From positions 1-64,000 of IMG/VR virus record IMGVR_UViG_3300023202_000163: a DNA stretch of 64,000 nucleotides. The stretch is one strand, 5' to 3'. The translations under genes were made by a program, and so were the position numbers. This document shows positions 14,173 through 23,137 of this stretch, in pieces (positions within the stretch are counted from its first letter, which is position 1; each line of letters opens with the position of its first letter). The notes under the pieces were generated by a model that was not told the DNA's origin, made no database searches, and worked only from the letters and a program-made list of their open reading frames with translations. Origin of the DNA: a virus.

Positions 14173-17055
14173 CTATAAAATACCTATCGAGGATAAAGTT
14201 TGAATAATATCTCCCGACTGAAAGCTTTGAAGAGGAAAAGTAAATCTGTGTAAGGCTCTGAAGCCAAGGGGTTTTCCACTAAATACACCCACTGAACTAG
14301 TAGCTCGTATGAACGCTACCTTGGCAGGCGTTACAGCATTATCCAGATAATCTCGGAACCTATTTATAGCTTCAGCAAGCATAGGAGCGTGGTCATAATC
14401 GAGTGTTACTGTTTGACCAGAATTATGAACAATTATTCCACCTGCCGTAAATCCGTGGTCTAATAATTTAGGCCCCCCTTCCAGAGAGATATCCACAACA
14501 TTAACTTCTCCGTATGTTTCTATACTTTTTACTGGCATCCATAAAATATTGTGATTTAGGAGAAAATTTACTTTATTCGAAAAGTCTGGATCTGTGTCCT
14601 CAAAGTATTCTTCAGCGCTTTCCCACCATTTTCGTAGACGGGCCTTGGTAACATGTTTCGAATACCAGTCTCCCCCAGAACGGTGCCATGATATTTTAGC
14701 TCGCTTTCTCTCACCTGTGCGCGTTACGTACCATCCTTTGTTACTGGATACTGTTTTGGTTTTTTCTCTAATTGTTTCAATAACAGGAAAAGGAATTATT
14801 TCTCTTTTGGTATAAAATCTATTTGTTTTTAATATTTCTCCGTTTTTGTGAAGAAATCCAATTTTATTTATATATTTAGATAAACTAGTGCCTCTTATAG
14901 TCACCCGGTCACGTCCGTTATCGCGAGATACTATTCCAAATCGCAAAAGCACTGCTTGAAGTTGATTTCTCCACTTCTCTGAATAGCTTGTAAAAATTAT
15001 CTCATTTTTACCTATGCACCCGTCACCATCAAAATGAGCTTTAAGGTATTCCCCAACTGTTTCAAGTGGGGCTTGTAGTATGCACCAAGGTATTTCTTTT
15101 TCTTTTGATTTATAATAGCCCAAGCCTACGGAAGCAAGGAATCGTCTAAGTGTTGCTCCGTGGGCCAGGAGATATCGCATTCTCGTAGAATCCCCACCGA
15201 AGCCTGTATCATAGTCTTTAGAGCTTTCTTTTATTTTTAATTCCCTTCCAGGAAATACATGTTCAAAATCTTTTTTATACTGCTCAAGCATTTTGGCCCC
15301 AACTTCTGTGTCTTTATAGCAGCCGAATAAAATTTCACTATTTGACGAGTGTGCTCCCTCAGAAGTTAAGTATCCAAGTACCCTTGCTAGTTCTGGGGTC
15401 AGTCTATTAGGATACGTCCATTCTTTAGAATTTCTAGAAGAAGGTGTATCTAAATAACTAACATCTTCAAAGTTTATTTCCCAGTATTTATCATCTTCAG
15501 GTGTTGTGTCCAAGGCTATTAAATCACCTATTTCCATATCTCTTAAGGGTTTCCACACACAATCTAGAGATTTTTCATTTAGTGTTAAAAATCCGTGATT
15601 TTTTGTTGCTTTTATGATGTAACCCAGATTAGTTTTTACAGAAAACACCTCAGATTTGTTTTGTTCAATAAATTTAGTTACAGACTTAGATTGACCTAAA
15701 GAATTAACTTGATACTTTATGGTTTGTTTTTCGTTTTCCTCTACTAGTCCATAGGGTTTTAAAATATCCTCAAATTTAGACAAATCCCAAACCCAATGAC
15801 TTGAATTTTGTTCGTCTCTGTTTCTTACTGCTGATAATTTAAATCTAGAGAATAGCTTTCCAAGTTGTTCTGCGCTGAGATCAAAATCAAATTTTTCTAG
15901 TATCTCTGAACAACGAAGATTTTCTTTATTTTCTTTTATCGCATTAAAAATATTTTTTACATCTTCAGTTAATAATTTTTCGCTTGCTAGATATGAAGAT
16001 TTAATTCCTTTCATGTCTTTTATTTTGACTAAACCTCTATTTGTATGAACTAAAGAGTTCTCTTCCAAACAAAAAGCAAAGCCCAAGTCAACTTCGGTCA
16101 AATACTGTGCATTTAGGCCATACCAAGCAGCGCCTAATAATATGAATGAAGTAAATTGTGAGTTTCCTGCGAAAGACATTTGCCAAGATGTAATGGGATG
16201 CGCTAGGTTTATAATATCTAAGCCTCTATCTAAATACTCTATAAGATCAGAATCTTCGTAAGCCTGAACCCTACCGCGCTGTTTCTGAAATTTATCTATT
16301 AACTGTCTTAATTGTACAGTCATATTTAAAATTTGGCCGTCTACTGTGCGTATCAGCGTAAATTGCTTTTCCTCAGCAGCGGCTATATTTTGTCTAATAG
16401 TCCAAAGGGCAATGTATTGGCAATTTGGTGCCTTCAGAGCGCCCTCTGGAATGTCATAAAAATATATAAAGCTGTCTCCATTAGGAACTTCTTGTATTTG
16501 GCCGTTCGATAAGGTTACTTCTGTAGTAGTGCCCTGTGGTCCTATGGGCACGTAGCCGTTTTTACTGGCCGTATTTCCAAGTATTACCTGTAGCTTCAAA
16601 GAACCAAAATTATCTAGGTCTATTCGTTCCGTACACCTAATCATTGCTCGAAATTCACACCCCGCTAGTGATATATGACATTGGCTTCTATCTTCTGTCG
16701 CTGTTACTACTACATCCTGCACATCAAATTCGTGCGTAATTTCAGCTTGTTCGTTTACATTGGTGACGATAAACGCTGTGAATTGGTAGCGATTATTTGG
16801 GTTAGATAAGGTTGCATCGCTAGGTACGGTCCAGTTTGTAGAGTATTCTCCAACACCCCCGTCTGATTGCAGAACACCAGACTGAACAGTCACTCCGTTA
16901 GGGTCTTTTATTTCGTAAGAGGGATATCTAAGAGGGTCTTTAGGAATAAGAGGAATAGTTTTAGATCCATCTGTAAAAAAACCTATTCTGAATGTTTGAC
17001 TAGTTCCTCGTGTAAGGAGCCTAGGTATGTCGTCGGATTCTGTTAAAAACGCCAC
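14173..17055 (-). CDS. Probable virion protein interrupted by an intein
   Basis: The 960-residue precursor has a 328-residue N-extein and an 82-residue C-extein, so the mature protein is 410 residues. The N-extein begins with about 120 residues like a beta-sandwich (TFRIGFFTDG, YEIKDPNGVTVQSG, YSTNWTVPSD), then a second beta-rich part, then a helical region with QLIDKFQKQRGRVQAY. The C-extein is helical with IQTLSSIGIL at its end. No named family is recognised; baseplate or tail attachment roles would fit. It starts immediately after the stop of the gene at 17056-17730, in a block of tightly packed minus-strand structural-type genes. Confidence 0.7.
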   Translation of the reverse strand: MAFLTESDDIPRLLTRGTSQTFRIGFFTDGSKTIPLIPKDPLRYPSYEIKDPNGVTVQSGVLQSDGGVGEYSTNWTVPSDATLSNPNNRYQFTAFIVTNVNEQAEITHEFDVQDVVVTATEDRSQCHISLAGCEFRAMIRCTERIDLDNFGSLKLQVILGNTASKNGYVPIGPQGTTTEVTLSNGQIQEVPNGDSFIYFYDIPEGALKAPNCQYIALWTIRQNIAAAEEKQFTLIRTVDGQILNMTVQLRQLIDKFQKQRGRVQAYEDSDLIEYLDRGLDIINLAHPITSWQMSFAGNSQFTSFILLGAAWYGLNAQYLTEVDLGFAFCLEENSLVHTNRGLVKIKDMKGIKSSYLASEKLLTEDVKNIFNAIKENKENLRCSEILEKFDFDLSAEQLGKLFSRFKLSAVRNRDEQNSSHWVWDLSKFEDILKPYGLVEENEKQTIKYQVNSLGQSKSVTKFIEQNKSEVFSVKTNLGYIIKATKNHGFLTLNEKSLDCVWKPLRDMEIGDLIALDTTPEDDKYWEINFEDVSYLDTPSSRNSKEWTYPNRLTPELARVLGYLTSEGAHSSNSEILFGCYKDTEVGAKMLEQYKKDFEHVFPGRELKIKESSKDYDTGFGGDSTRMRYLLAHGATLRRFLASVGLGYYKSKEKEIPWCILQAPLETVGEYLKAHFDGDGCIGKNEIIFTSYSEKWRNQLQAVLLRFGIVSRDNGRDRVTIRGTSLSKYINKIGFLHKNGEILKTNRFYTKREIIPFPVIETIREKTKTVSSNKGWYVTRTGERKRAKISWHRSGGDWYSKHVTKARLRKWWESAEEYFEDTDPDFSNKVNFLLNHNILWMPVKSIETYGEVNVVDISLEGGPKLLDHGFTAGGIIVHNSGQTVTLDYDHAPMLAEAINRFRDYLDNAVTPAKVAFIRATSSVGVFSGKPLGFRALHRFTFPLQSFQSGDIIQTLSSIGIL
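14422..16071 (-). mobile_element. LAGLIDADG intein 1 (550 aa)
   Basis: Residues 329-878 of the precursor. It starts CLEENSLVHTNRGLVKI (block A) and ends GGIIVHN before Ser879, the expected Cys..HN/Ser splice set. The block B region is KATKNHGFLT. LAGLIDADG helices are LARVLGYLTSEG and VGEYLKAHFDGDG. Junction codons are TGT at 16069-16071 and AAT at 14422-14424. About 130 residues lie between blocks A and B, more than in most inteins, with a probable extra domain (LRCSEILEKFDFDLSAEQLG). Confidence 0.93.
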
Positions 17056-17730
17056 TTATAACTCCTTGGGGACTGAACGTGAAGCAAGGTATGTACTCTC
17101 TGGAATAAAAACTATTCCAATTTTATTGTGGTCAGTAAATACCCTGTGTCTTAATTTATCTTTATTTTTTATTGCCACAGAAACATCGTTTTTCATAGAA
17201 TTTAAAAGTCTATCGGAAAAGCCCTGAAATATCCCACCTCTAAAATCTACATCGTGGGGGAAATCTTCTGCTTGTACAGTTATAGTGATAGTATCCCCCC
17301 ATGCATCTACGTCTCCGTATTTGCCTTTTAATTTATTTAAATTAGTTTTAATAGCCAATCCTTCCAATTCGAAATAAGGCAATAAACTAAACGCCATAAA
17401 CTTTTTTACTACTTCCGCTGCATAGTTTATGGATGGCATAGGATATACATTTAATTCACAAGCGGGTATTTTATGTCTTGTTATAGTAAAACCTATATCT
17501 TGGTTACCGCGTTCATCTAATTTATAAACGATTGCTACCCATAAATCAGTTTTCATACTTACAAGATTTTTTAGATCTTGCATATGGATGTAAAACGCAG
17601 AACACAGCACATAGTCCATATCCACGCCTTGGTCTGATTCGTAGGAAACATTCATAGGAACTCTGGCCTCAGACATAAGTGTATGGGCCAGAGTAATTCC
17701 TATGCGTTGTACCACATGAGCGGCATCCAT
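17056..17730 (-). CDS. Unknown, probable structural protein
   Basis: A 224-residue protein of unknown family, with alternating strands and helices: VQRIGITLAHTLMSEARVP at the start, DMDYVLCSAFYIHMQDLKNLV, LWVAIVYKLDE and ITITVQAEDFPHDV. It has no signal peptide or membrane segment. It lies between a 373-residue unknown gene and the intein-bearing gene at 14173, all without gaps that could hold promoters. A neck or tail-completion role would fit its size and place but is inference. Confidence 0.6.
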   Translation of the reverse strand: MDAAHVVQRIGITLAHTLMSEARVPMNVSYESDQGVDMDYVLCSAFYIHMQDLKNLVSMKTDLWVAIVYKLDERGNQDIGFTITRHKIPACELNVYPMPSINYAAEVVKKFMAFSLLPYFELEGLAIKTNLNKLKGKYGDVDAWGDTITITVQAEDFPHDVDFRGGIFQGFSDRLLNSMKNDVSVAIKNKDKLRHRVFTDHNKIGIVFIPESTYLASRSVPKEL

Positions 17731-17748
17731 AAACCCAGTCTCCTAGGG

Positions 17749-18870
17749 TTAAGGATTGTTACGAATTAAATCAGATAGCAGGTCTGGATGAAGCACCACA
17801 GCTACAGGGTTTGTATCGTTTATGGAATTTAGAATTCTAACAACACCAAACTGGAAAGTCCCGTATCGGATATTCGTTAGGCGATCTATTGAGGCTGCAT
17901 CAAGCTCCACCAGCTCGCTACCTGTGGGGGAAACCGAAGCACTGCCCAGAGTGGCTCCGGTAGCTCCCTCTACGGCGAAGCCTAGCACAGTATTTTCTTC
18001 GGTAACGTCTATTGTACCTCCAAGATCTTGGGAGCGTAGTACAACCTGAGATCCTTTTTGGGCTAAGGCCTGTCTTTTAGCTTTGTCTTGGATTATTTGA
18101 GAGTTACCTACAAGCAGGGCCCTGTCCGTTGACAACACACCGCCTACAAATTCTAATGTAGCTCCACCTAACCCGTCTACGTTAACTCCGAGATCCTCGT
18201 CTGTAGCAAAATCAAAACTTTCTCCTGTTACCCCCACTAGCATAGCTTCAGATCTTACATCAATGAGGTCTGGTAGATTAAGATTTACACCGTGTACCTC
18301 TCCTGTAGCACCTCCTCCTCCGATTCTATCATTGTTCAGTGCTCGAACATCAAAATTCTGAGTCTCTGCTACAATTTCTTGAGTAATATCGCGAACAGCA
18401 AAAAGACTTCCATCTGCCCTCAGTTTCGCGGCTCGTCCTACTAGTCCTCGACCTGCATTTTTCGTCTGTTGTGAATTGTTTACCCCAGCAACAAAGTCGA
18501 TAAGATCGAAAGGTTCTTTGGCGAAACCGTTTACATCTATATCTGTATACTTTCTACTAGGGGGAGTGGAGAATGCAGCTTCAGCCCCTGCGTAGTTTGC
18601 AATTAAGCTCGAATATCTTGCGTAACTTATTAATTTAGCTACTGGATTGGAAGTTGTTATACCGATGTTAGATACCTTAGTGGAATTACCTCCACCTGTT
18701 CTTCTTCTTTTTATGTCTACGCCAGCACCATTAGCTAGAGAAGCGAAGGGTTCTCTATTTTCTTGGATATCTTTGAGAATTTTTGGCAAACGAGATTTTC
18801 CGTTTGCGTAGCCTTCGTAAATTTCTTCATAAGTAAGGTCTGTTCTAGCGTTTAAAGTCTTGAATCCCAT
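17749..18870 (-). CDS. Unknown, probable structural protein
   Basis: A 373-residue protein of unknown family. The first 40 residues are charged and helical (LTYEEIYEGYANGKSRLPK). The rest is rich in Gly, Val, Ala and Asp with beta-strand character (DVNGFAKEPFDLIDFVAGV, GVNVDGLGGATLEFVGGVL). The base composition is more GC-rich than its neighbours, as for the capsid genes near 44-46 kb, which suggests high expression. A strong hairpin lies directly upstream of its RBS (GGGGGAAAAA). A tail-tube or other abundant virion part is possible. Confidence 0.6.
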   Translation of the reverse strand: MGFKTLNARTDLTYEEIYEGYANGKSRLPKILKDIQENREPFASLANGAGVDIKRRRTGGGNSTKVSNIGITTSNPVAKLISYARYSSLIANYAGAEAAFSTPPSRKYTDIDVNGFAKEPFDLIDFVAGVNNSQQTKNAGRGLVGRAAKLRADGSLFAVRDITQEIVAETQNFDVRALNNDRIGGGGATGEVHGVNLNLPDLIDVRSEAMLVGVTGESFDFATDEDLGVNVDGLGGATLEFVGGVLSTDRALLVGNSQIIQDKAKRQALAQKGSQVVLRSQDLGGTIDVTEENTVLGFAVEGATGATLGSASVSPTGSELVELDAASIDRLTNIRYGTFQFGVVRILNSINDTNPVAVVLHPDLLSDLIRNNP

Positions 18871-18879
18871 TTTTTCCCC

Positions 18880-18917
18880 CAGAACGCATCTGGACCATCG
18901 CCAGCAGCGTCGTTCTG
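18880..18917 (-). promoter_or_regulatory. Stem-loop just upstream of RBS
   Basis: CAGAACG (18880-18886) pairs with CGTTCTG (18911-18917), and an inner CTGG/CCAG stem extends the hairpin. It ends two bases before the GGGGG Shine-Dalgarno of the gene at 17749-18870. Such 5' hairpins can stabilise mRNA or control initiation. A second inverted repeat, ATACAGA/TCTGTAT, lies at 18934-18952. Confidence 0.45.
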
Positions 18918-19002
18918 AATTTAAACTAAAAATATACAGATAATTTCTGTATTAATTTTAATTTTTCCCATTAATTGGGTATGCTAATATATAAGACATA
19001 CA

Positions 19003-21246
19003 TTAACTTCCACCGATTGGCACCCTAACATAGGGCTCAAAGGTCTGAACCAGCCTTAAACTAACGTCGTGGCTTGTTAATATATCCAAAGGCCTATTAG
19101 GGCTAGAGTCTACCACTTTCCATAATTCTTGGTCCCTGCATCTAAATACAAAATCTTCAACTCCTACTTTCTGAACAGTGCTGTCAAAATAGGCAGTAAT
19201 AGTTTGAAAACTATCATAAATTCCGAATTCGGCTAGAGTGATACTTTCTCTATCTCTGGGTATGTCTACTCTTACTTTCAAATCTTCTATAAGCTTGGCC
19301 CTCATAAAAAAATGTGATAATATAGGATTAGCGTCACTTAATGTCCTTCTATTAAACTCTATTCTAATTGTTAATTTTTGGTAACTTATTCTAGAATTTA
19401 AAGAATCGTAAGTAATAGGCACAAAATCAATTTCTGAGGGAGTTTTCACAAAAGCCCTAATGCTGTTGTTTTGGGTAAGGCTGGTAGTTCTAGTAATTAA
19501 ATTAAAAGTGTCTACAATTCCTGTAGATTGGCGTATTTCTATATCTGTGTCTATAAATCCATAAGTAGCGTTATTTTCTAGGCCTAGTAGAACGGGTCTG
19601 GTTTGTAGTTCGAATAGTGGCCTAACATTCAATGTTCGTAGACCTGGGTGAGTTACATCTATTGTGTGGTCTACTGTGCCAAATTTTGTGTATCCGCCCA
19701 CTATTCCTGTTCCGTGACAATTGTGAGTAACAATTCCGTTCACTACGTATGTATGGTCCCCCTCTACTTCTAAATTATATACAGGACCGCAGTAGTCTAC
19801 AAAACCTACATCTTTGATTCTAGTTAGGACTTCCTTATTTTTGAAGAACCATCCATTTTTTCTGTTTTTATGTTTTAATGTGTCTTCGGCCCAACTAATA
19901 CAATATGCTAATTTTCTTTTGTTTCCTTTAGGAGTCAACTTATTAGAAATCTGTTGACGAACCAATGGTTGCTCCCCAAGTCTATGTAATATTTCCGCTA
20001 ATTGCAAAGCAAGTATTTCTGATGTTTGTGTTATTTCATTACTACTTTTTGAACCATCCCCGTCAAATACTCCCAATAATATGTGTCTTAATTTTTTAAC
20101 AGGAAGACGCATTAATTCTTCTGGGATTTTTTTTATGTGACAATATTTACCCAACCAATCTGGAAACCATTGGGCTAGCGTGGTGCTTCTTACGCAGACA
20201 TCTATTCCATTGTCTGAAGACTTTTTTATTACAGGATTATATCCATGTTTAGAGAAAAAATTTATTAAGCGTTGTTGAAATTCTTTTTCTTTTCTATGTA
20301 GAGAGAAAAATATTTCCCGATTTCCTGCACTACCTTCTGCCAAGTACATTCCCAACATCCACAAGAAATCAACACTCATCCCAAATTGATTAGGTCCAAA
20401 TCTTTCTTTACTATATTCAGTTTGTTTAGTGTATTTTACAGGTATAGAAATTTCTTTTAGATCTTCTTCTTTTAAGGGCCATTTAGCCGTAAGCCAATCT
20501 TTTTCTTCTAGTTCCTTGGCTTCTTTCCAAATTAGCTCATGACCTAATTTTATGTTTTCTATTTTATATTTGTTTACAGCCTCTATAGCTTCTTCTCTTG
20601 TGTCGAAAGTACCAATAGCTTTTCGATTTTTTCCGTAAATTTGCGCACGAGCATGCCATCTACCGCTTTTTATTTGATGAACGTCTAAATTTCTTGAATT
20701 TCCGTCCCCCATATTTATATACTTATCACATTTGGGGCCGCACCCAGTACTTACCTTACGTTGACCACGCATGACCAAAAAAGGATGATCTGGTGTTGTA
20801 AAAATAGGTTTAGTTGAGACATGAGAGTATATTTTAATTAGTTCTCCCGTATAGGATGTTTTAAAGGTATTTGTAACTTTGTGAAATTTACCGTCAGAGG
20901 ATAAAACATTATCTCCAATTTTTATATTTTCTATCGGTATATATCCATTTTCTGCTCGTACTAAAGTTCCAGGTATGAAACAAATTTGACATTGGCCGTC
21001 AGGGGAGGACTCTACTAAAAAACAGGAGCATCTTCTTCCGTTGGTTTTTCTTTGAAAAAATAGAGTATCTACGCGATCTACAGAAAGGGCATCTCTCGCC
21101 CGGGATTGTATTCTAGGAACTAAATCCCGCAGGGCAATTTCGTGAGGAAAGTCTTCTTTGTGTTGAGTCTTATCAAAAACCCAATTATCTCGGTTTACCT
21201 GCTTAGAGGCTGTTCCTCTAACATTGTTTGCTTTTCTCAGAGACAC
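19003..21246 (-). CDS. Zinc-finger virion-type protein interrupted by an intein
   Basis: The 747-residue precursor yields a mature protein of 326 residues (88 + 238). Around the junction the joined sequence reads CSCFLV..DGQCQI|CHGTGIVGGY, which forms a CxC..CxxCHGTG zinc-binding motif like a DnaJ-type knuckle, so the intein disrupts a metal site until it is spliced. The C-extein is beta-rich (IDVTHPGLRTLNVRPL, LTIRIEFNRRTL, LEDLKVRVDIP-type strands). No family is named; a tail or baseplate wedge part is possible. It is the first gene of the minus-strand block and diverges from the plus-strand genes at 21321. Confidence 0.7.
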   Translation of the reverse strand: MSLRKANNVRGTASKQVNRDNWVFDKTQHKEDFPHEIALRDLVPRIQSRARDALSVDRVDTLFFQRKTNGRRCSCFLVESSPDGQCQICFIPGTLVRAENGYIPIENIKIGDNVLSSDGKFHKVTNTFKTSYTGELIKIYSHVSTKPIFTTPDHPFLVMRGQRKVSTGCGPKCDKYINMGDGNSRNLDVHQIKSGRWHARAQIYGKNRKAIGTFDTREEAIEAVNKYKIENIKLGHELIWKEAKELEEKDWLTAKWPLKEEDLKEISIPVKYTKQTEYSKERFGPNQFGMSVDFLWMLGMYLAEGSAGNREIFFSLHRKEKEFQQRLINFFSKHGYNPVIKKSSDNGIDVCVRSTTLAQWFPDWLGKYCHIKKIPEELMRLPVKKLRHILLGVFDGDGSKSSNEITQTSEILALQLAEILHRLGEQPLVRQQISNKLTPKGNKRKLAYCISWAEDTLKHKNRKNGWFFKNKEVLTRIKDVGFVDYCGPVYNLEVEGDHTYVVNGIVTHNCHGTGIVGGYTKFGTVDHTIDVTHPGLRTLNVRPLFELQTRPVLLGLENNATYGFIDTDIEIRQSTGIVDTFNLITRTTSLTQNNSIRAFVKTPSEIDFVPITYDSLNSRISYQKLTIRIEFNRRTLSDANPILSHFFMRAKLIEDLKVRVDIPRDRESITLAEFGIYDSFQTITAYFDSTVQKVGVEDFVFRCRDQELWKVVDSSPNRPLDILTSHDVSLRLVQTFEPYVRVPIGGS
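19720..20982 (-). mobile_element. LAGLIDADG intein 2 (421 aa)
   Basis: Residues 89-509 of the precursor. Block A is CFIPGTLVRAENGYIPI, block B is FTTPDHPFLV, block F/G is VEGDHTYVVNGIVTHN, followed by Cys. LAGLIDADG helices are FLWMLGMYLAEG and LRHILLGVFDGDG. Junction codons are TGT at 20980-20982 and AAT at 19720-19722. Between blocks B and C there is a segment GKNRKAIGTFDTREEAI that resembles an AP2-type DNA-binding repeat. Confidence 0.93.
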
Positions 21247-21320
21247 AGTAACCCCTATATTTCTTTTCTCTATAAATATATATAAGTATATACATTATCT
21301 TTATCCTATGGAGGTGTAGT
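21247..21320. promoter_or_regulatory. Divergent AT-rich intergenic region
   Basis: These 74 bases separate the minus-strand virion block from plus-strand genes. TATAAATA at 21271-21278 matches the T4-type late promoter consensus on the plus strand, and TATATAAGTATATAC follows. GGAGG at 21310-21314 is the RBS of the next gene. Promoter assignment rests on this short match only. Confidence 0.3.
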
Positions 21321-21716
21321 TTGCCTAAAAATGCTACATATTTTGAAAACGAAGATGATGAACCTAGAAATAAGGACCATAGTCCTACACCTAACGAGTG
21401 GTTTGGTTCGGATAGAAAAAAATTTCGTAAAAAATCTTCTTCTCCTACTTTCTCTACAGAAATGAGAGAGTACGATAGAAGCTCCGACTGGCGGGATTGG
21501 TTTCAGGGACATAAAAGAGAACCTTTGTGGAATCCTCTCCTGCCGTCTGAAAAAAAGAACGAAGCTATAAAGTTTAGAGATGAAAAGAATGATTCCAGAG
21601 GTCTAATATTTGTTCTGGAAAACGCAGCGGAGTTGTTCGAAGAGGCCGGGCATATAGATTTAGCTGCTGAATGTGAAAGAATATGCGAAAAAATTTACGA
21701 AGAAGAGAAATCATGA
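21321..21716 (+). CDS. Unknown charged protein
   Basis: A 131-residue protein with a TTG start placed six bases after GGAGG. The first 85 residues are highly charged and low in hydrophobics (NEWFGSDRKKFRKKSSSP), probably disordered. The last 45 form a helical segment (FVLENAAELFEEAGHIDLAAECERICEKIYEEE) like a small coiled or TPR-like hairpin. No family recognised. Its stop overlaps the start of the next gene (ATGA). Confidence 0.6.
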   Translation: MPKNATYFENEDDEPRNKDHSPTPNEWFGSDRKKFRKKSSSPTFSTEMREYDRSSDWRDWFQGHKREPLWNPLLPSEKKNEAIKFRDEKNDSRGLIFVLENAAELFEEAGHIDLAAECERICEKIYEEEKS

Positions 21717-22057
21717 ATAAATTTATATTTACTTTATTAATTTTTTTATTTTCTTGCGCTAGTTATAACCCTGAAGCCATAGAGGCACTTTCGTCTAAGC
21801 AAAAAAGTTTATCTAATATAAACAAGGAACTTTGTCAAGACTTTTATGAAGGAGCGGAGGCCTTTAAGTCAGGGCCCGAGAAAGCTTGGCCCTTTTTAGG
21901 AAGAGCTAGAGAAATAGATGATATGTATGTAATTATGAAAAAACAAGGAGCAGCTTGTTTTGAAGTCGAATCTAGGGATCTAAGTAGTGAATTGGAAAAT
22001 CGTGCCTTGGAGGCTTTTAAGCTTACGTGGGAAGAAGCGTTAAGGATAGTGCAATGA
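21713..22057 (+). CDS. Small lipoprotein, possible spanin-type
   Basis: The start is the ATG of an ATGA overlap with the preceding gene. The 114-residue product starts MNKFIFTLLIFLFSCAS, a short lipoprotein signal with lipobox LFSC. The mature part is alpha-helical and charged, with two further cysteines (KELCQDFYEG, GAACFEVES). An outer-membrane spanin or envelope lipoprotein would have this form, but the genes around it give no firm support. It overlaps the next gene by four bases. Confidence 0.6.
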   Translation: MNKFIFTLLIFLFSCASYNPEAIEALSSKQKSLSNINKELCQDFYEGAEAFKSGPEKAWPFLGRAREIDDMYVIMKKQGAACFEVESRDLSSELENRALEAFKLTWEEALRIVQ

Positions 22058-22557
22058 AATTTATAAACTGGCTTTTAGAAATAATAAAAACCTTAATAGC
22101 TTACTTTTCTGTGAAGAATAGAAGTAAAGATGAAATTGTGTCAGATTTTACTGAATTCCTGGGAAACAAAACTGTAGGCTTAGATGGGGTGGAAAAAGCT
22201 TTAGCGGATGCAGGTATAGAGTTAGGGAGTGCTGTGTTAGGAGAAGCGCTAGGTTTTGCTAAAAAACACAAAACTTCTTTATTTTCTATGACTAAGGAAG
22301 AAATGAGTTTTGTTTGGGGCAAAATATTTAAAAGAGAAGGAAATTTTGACGAAGCTATCTATAAAGATTTGTTAAAATCTCTAGATGACGAGGCGTTAGT
22401 GGCAGAAATTGAAGCTAATGCTGCGGACGCAAATAAAATTAAAATAAGGGTTCAAGATAAGAAAGAAATGTTAAAGGATCTAAAGGAAAATCTCTCTACT
22501 TTAGCAAGATTTGCTTTGGCGAAAGCCATTAGTGTTGCGTCTCACGGAATTCTTTAA
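22054..22557 (+). CDS. Unknown protein with N-terminal hydrophobic helix
   Basis: The ATG overlaps the stop of the lipoprotein gene (ATGA). The 167-residue product has one hydrophobic amphipathic stretch at the start (MKFINWLLEIIKTLIAYFSV), then soluble helices (KALADAGIELGSAVLGEALG, LKENLSTLARFALAKAI). It may be an inner-membrane partner of the lipoprotein just upstream. Family unknown. Its stop overlaps the stop of the RuvC-like gene on the other strand. Confidence 0.6.
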   Translation: MKFINWLLEIIKTLIAYFSVKNRSKDEIVSDFTEFLGNKTVGLDGVEKALADAGIELGSAVLGEALGFAKKHKTSLFSMTKEEMSFVWGKIFKREGNFDEAIYKDLLKSLDDEALVAEIEANAADANKIKIRVQDKKEMLKDLKENLSTLARFALAKAISVASHGIL

Positions 22558-23081
22558 TTATTTTTTGGTGCCTTTCCTGCGTGCGGGTATTTTCTTAGTC
22601 TTCTAACTCTTTTTAATATCTTACCTTTTTGATCCAATTCATTCTCTAGACAATAAACAGCCAAAGCTGTTGCGTCAGCTTCGTGTACTGATAAATGAGG
22701 AAAATGACTTTTCATGCTGTCTACAGCTCCGTATCTAGAGTTTATATAATTTTTCCACTGAGCACTTGTTACTAAATGCGTAGGCACTCCTTTAGACGCA
22801 TTTATAGTAGTTATAACCCCCAACATGATATTGATATATTCCCCGACAGCCCCTTGCTGAACTCCGGGTCTTGCCATAAATCTTTCGGCGATCACGCAGT
22901 CTGGATCTATTTTTGTTAAAAAATTAAAATAATTTTTTCTAAATGCTTCAGATTCCTTATTAAAATCATCCCACTTTAGAGATTTAATTGGCTCTATATA
23001 ACAAGTTTCCAGTATTTTGGCGTCCTCCATAACGGCGGCGGCAAAATTATTTTTACCTGGATCAAGTGCAATAATTTTCAT
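22554..23081 (-). CDS. RuvC-like Holliday junction resolvase
   Basis: The protein starts MKIIALDPGKNNFAAAV, the first RNase H-fold strand with the catalytic Asp as in RuvC. CVIAERFMARPGVQQG carries the conserved Glu with a helix like that of RuvC. SVHEADATALAVYCLE holds the C-terminal acidic pair HEADA. These resolvases cut four-way junctions and help debranch replicating phage DNA before packaging. An in-frame GTG 15 bases upstream could add five residues; ATG at 23081 was chosen because the fold starts there. It is a lone minus-strand gene between plus-strand blocks. Confidence 0.8.
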   Translation of the reverse strand: MKIIALDPGKNNFAAAVMEDAKILETCYIEPIKSLKWDDFNKESEAFRKNYFNFLTKIDPDCVIAERFMARPGVQQGAVGEYINIMLGVITTINASKGVPTHLVTSAQWKNYINSRYGAVDSMKSHFPHLSVHEADATALAVYCLENELDQKGKILKRVRRLRKYPHAGKAPKNN

Positions 23082-23091
23082 GTGAGTCCGA

Positions 23092-23101
23092 TACACTAAA
23101 G
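23092..23101 (+). promoter_or_regulatory. TACACTAAAG motif
   Basis: ATACACTAAAGTTT lies 37 bases upstream of the start at 23138 and directly after the resolvase start on the opposite strand, so it sits in a divergent promoter region. Confidence 0.35.
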
Positions 23102-23137
23102 TTTAACGTAAGCTTTCATTTAAAGATAAGAGGAAGT

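Noticed and set aside
18967-18979. CCCA/TGGG short inverted repeat as a terminator for the 19003 gene
   Set aside because: Only four pairs, and on the minus strand it is followed by A and not by T.
22027-22053. Longer start for the gene ending at 22557
   Set aside because: The extension overlaps the lipoprotein gene and has no RBS, while the ATG at 22054 forms a typical ATGA overlap.
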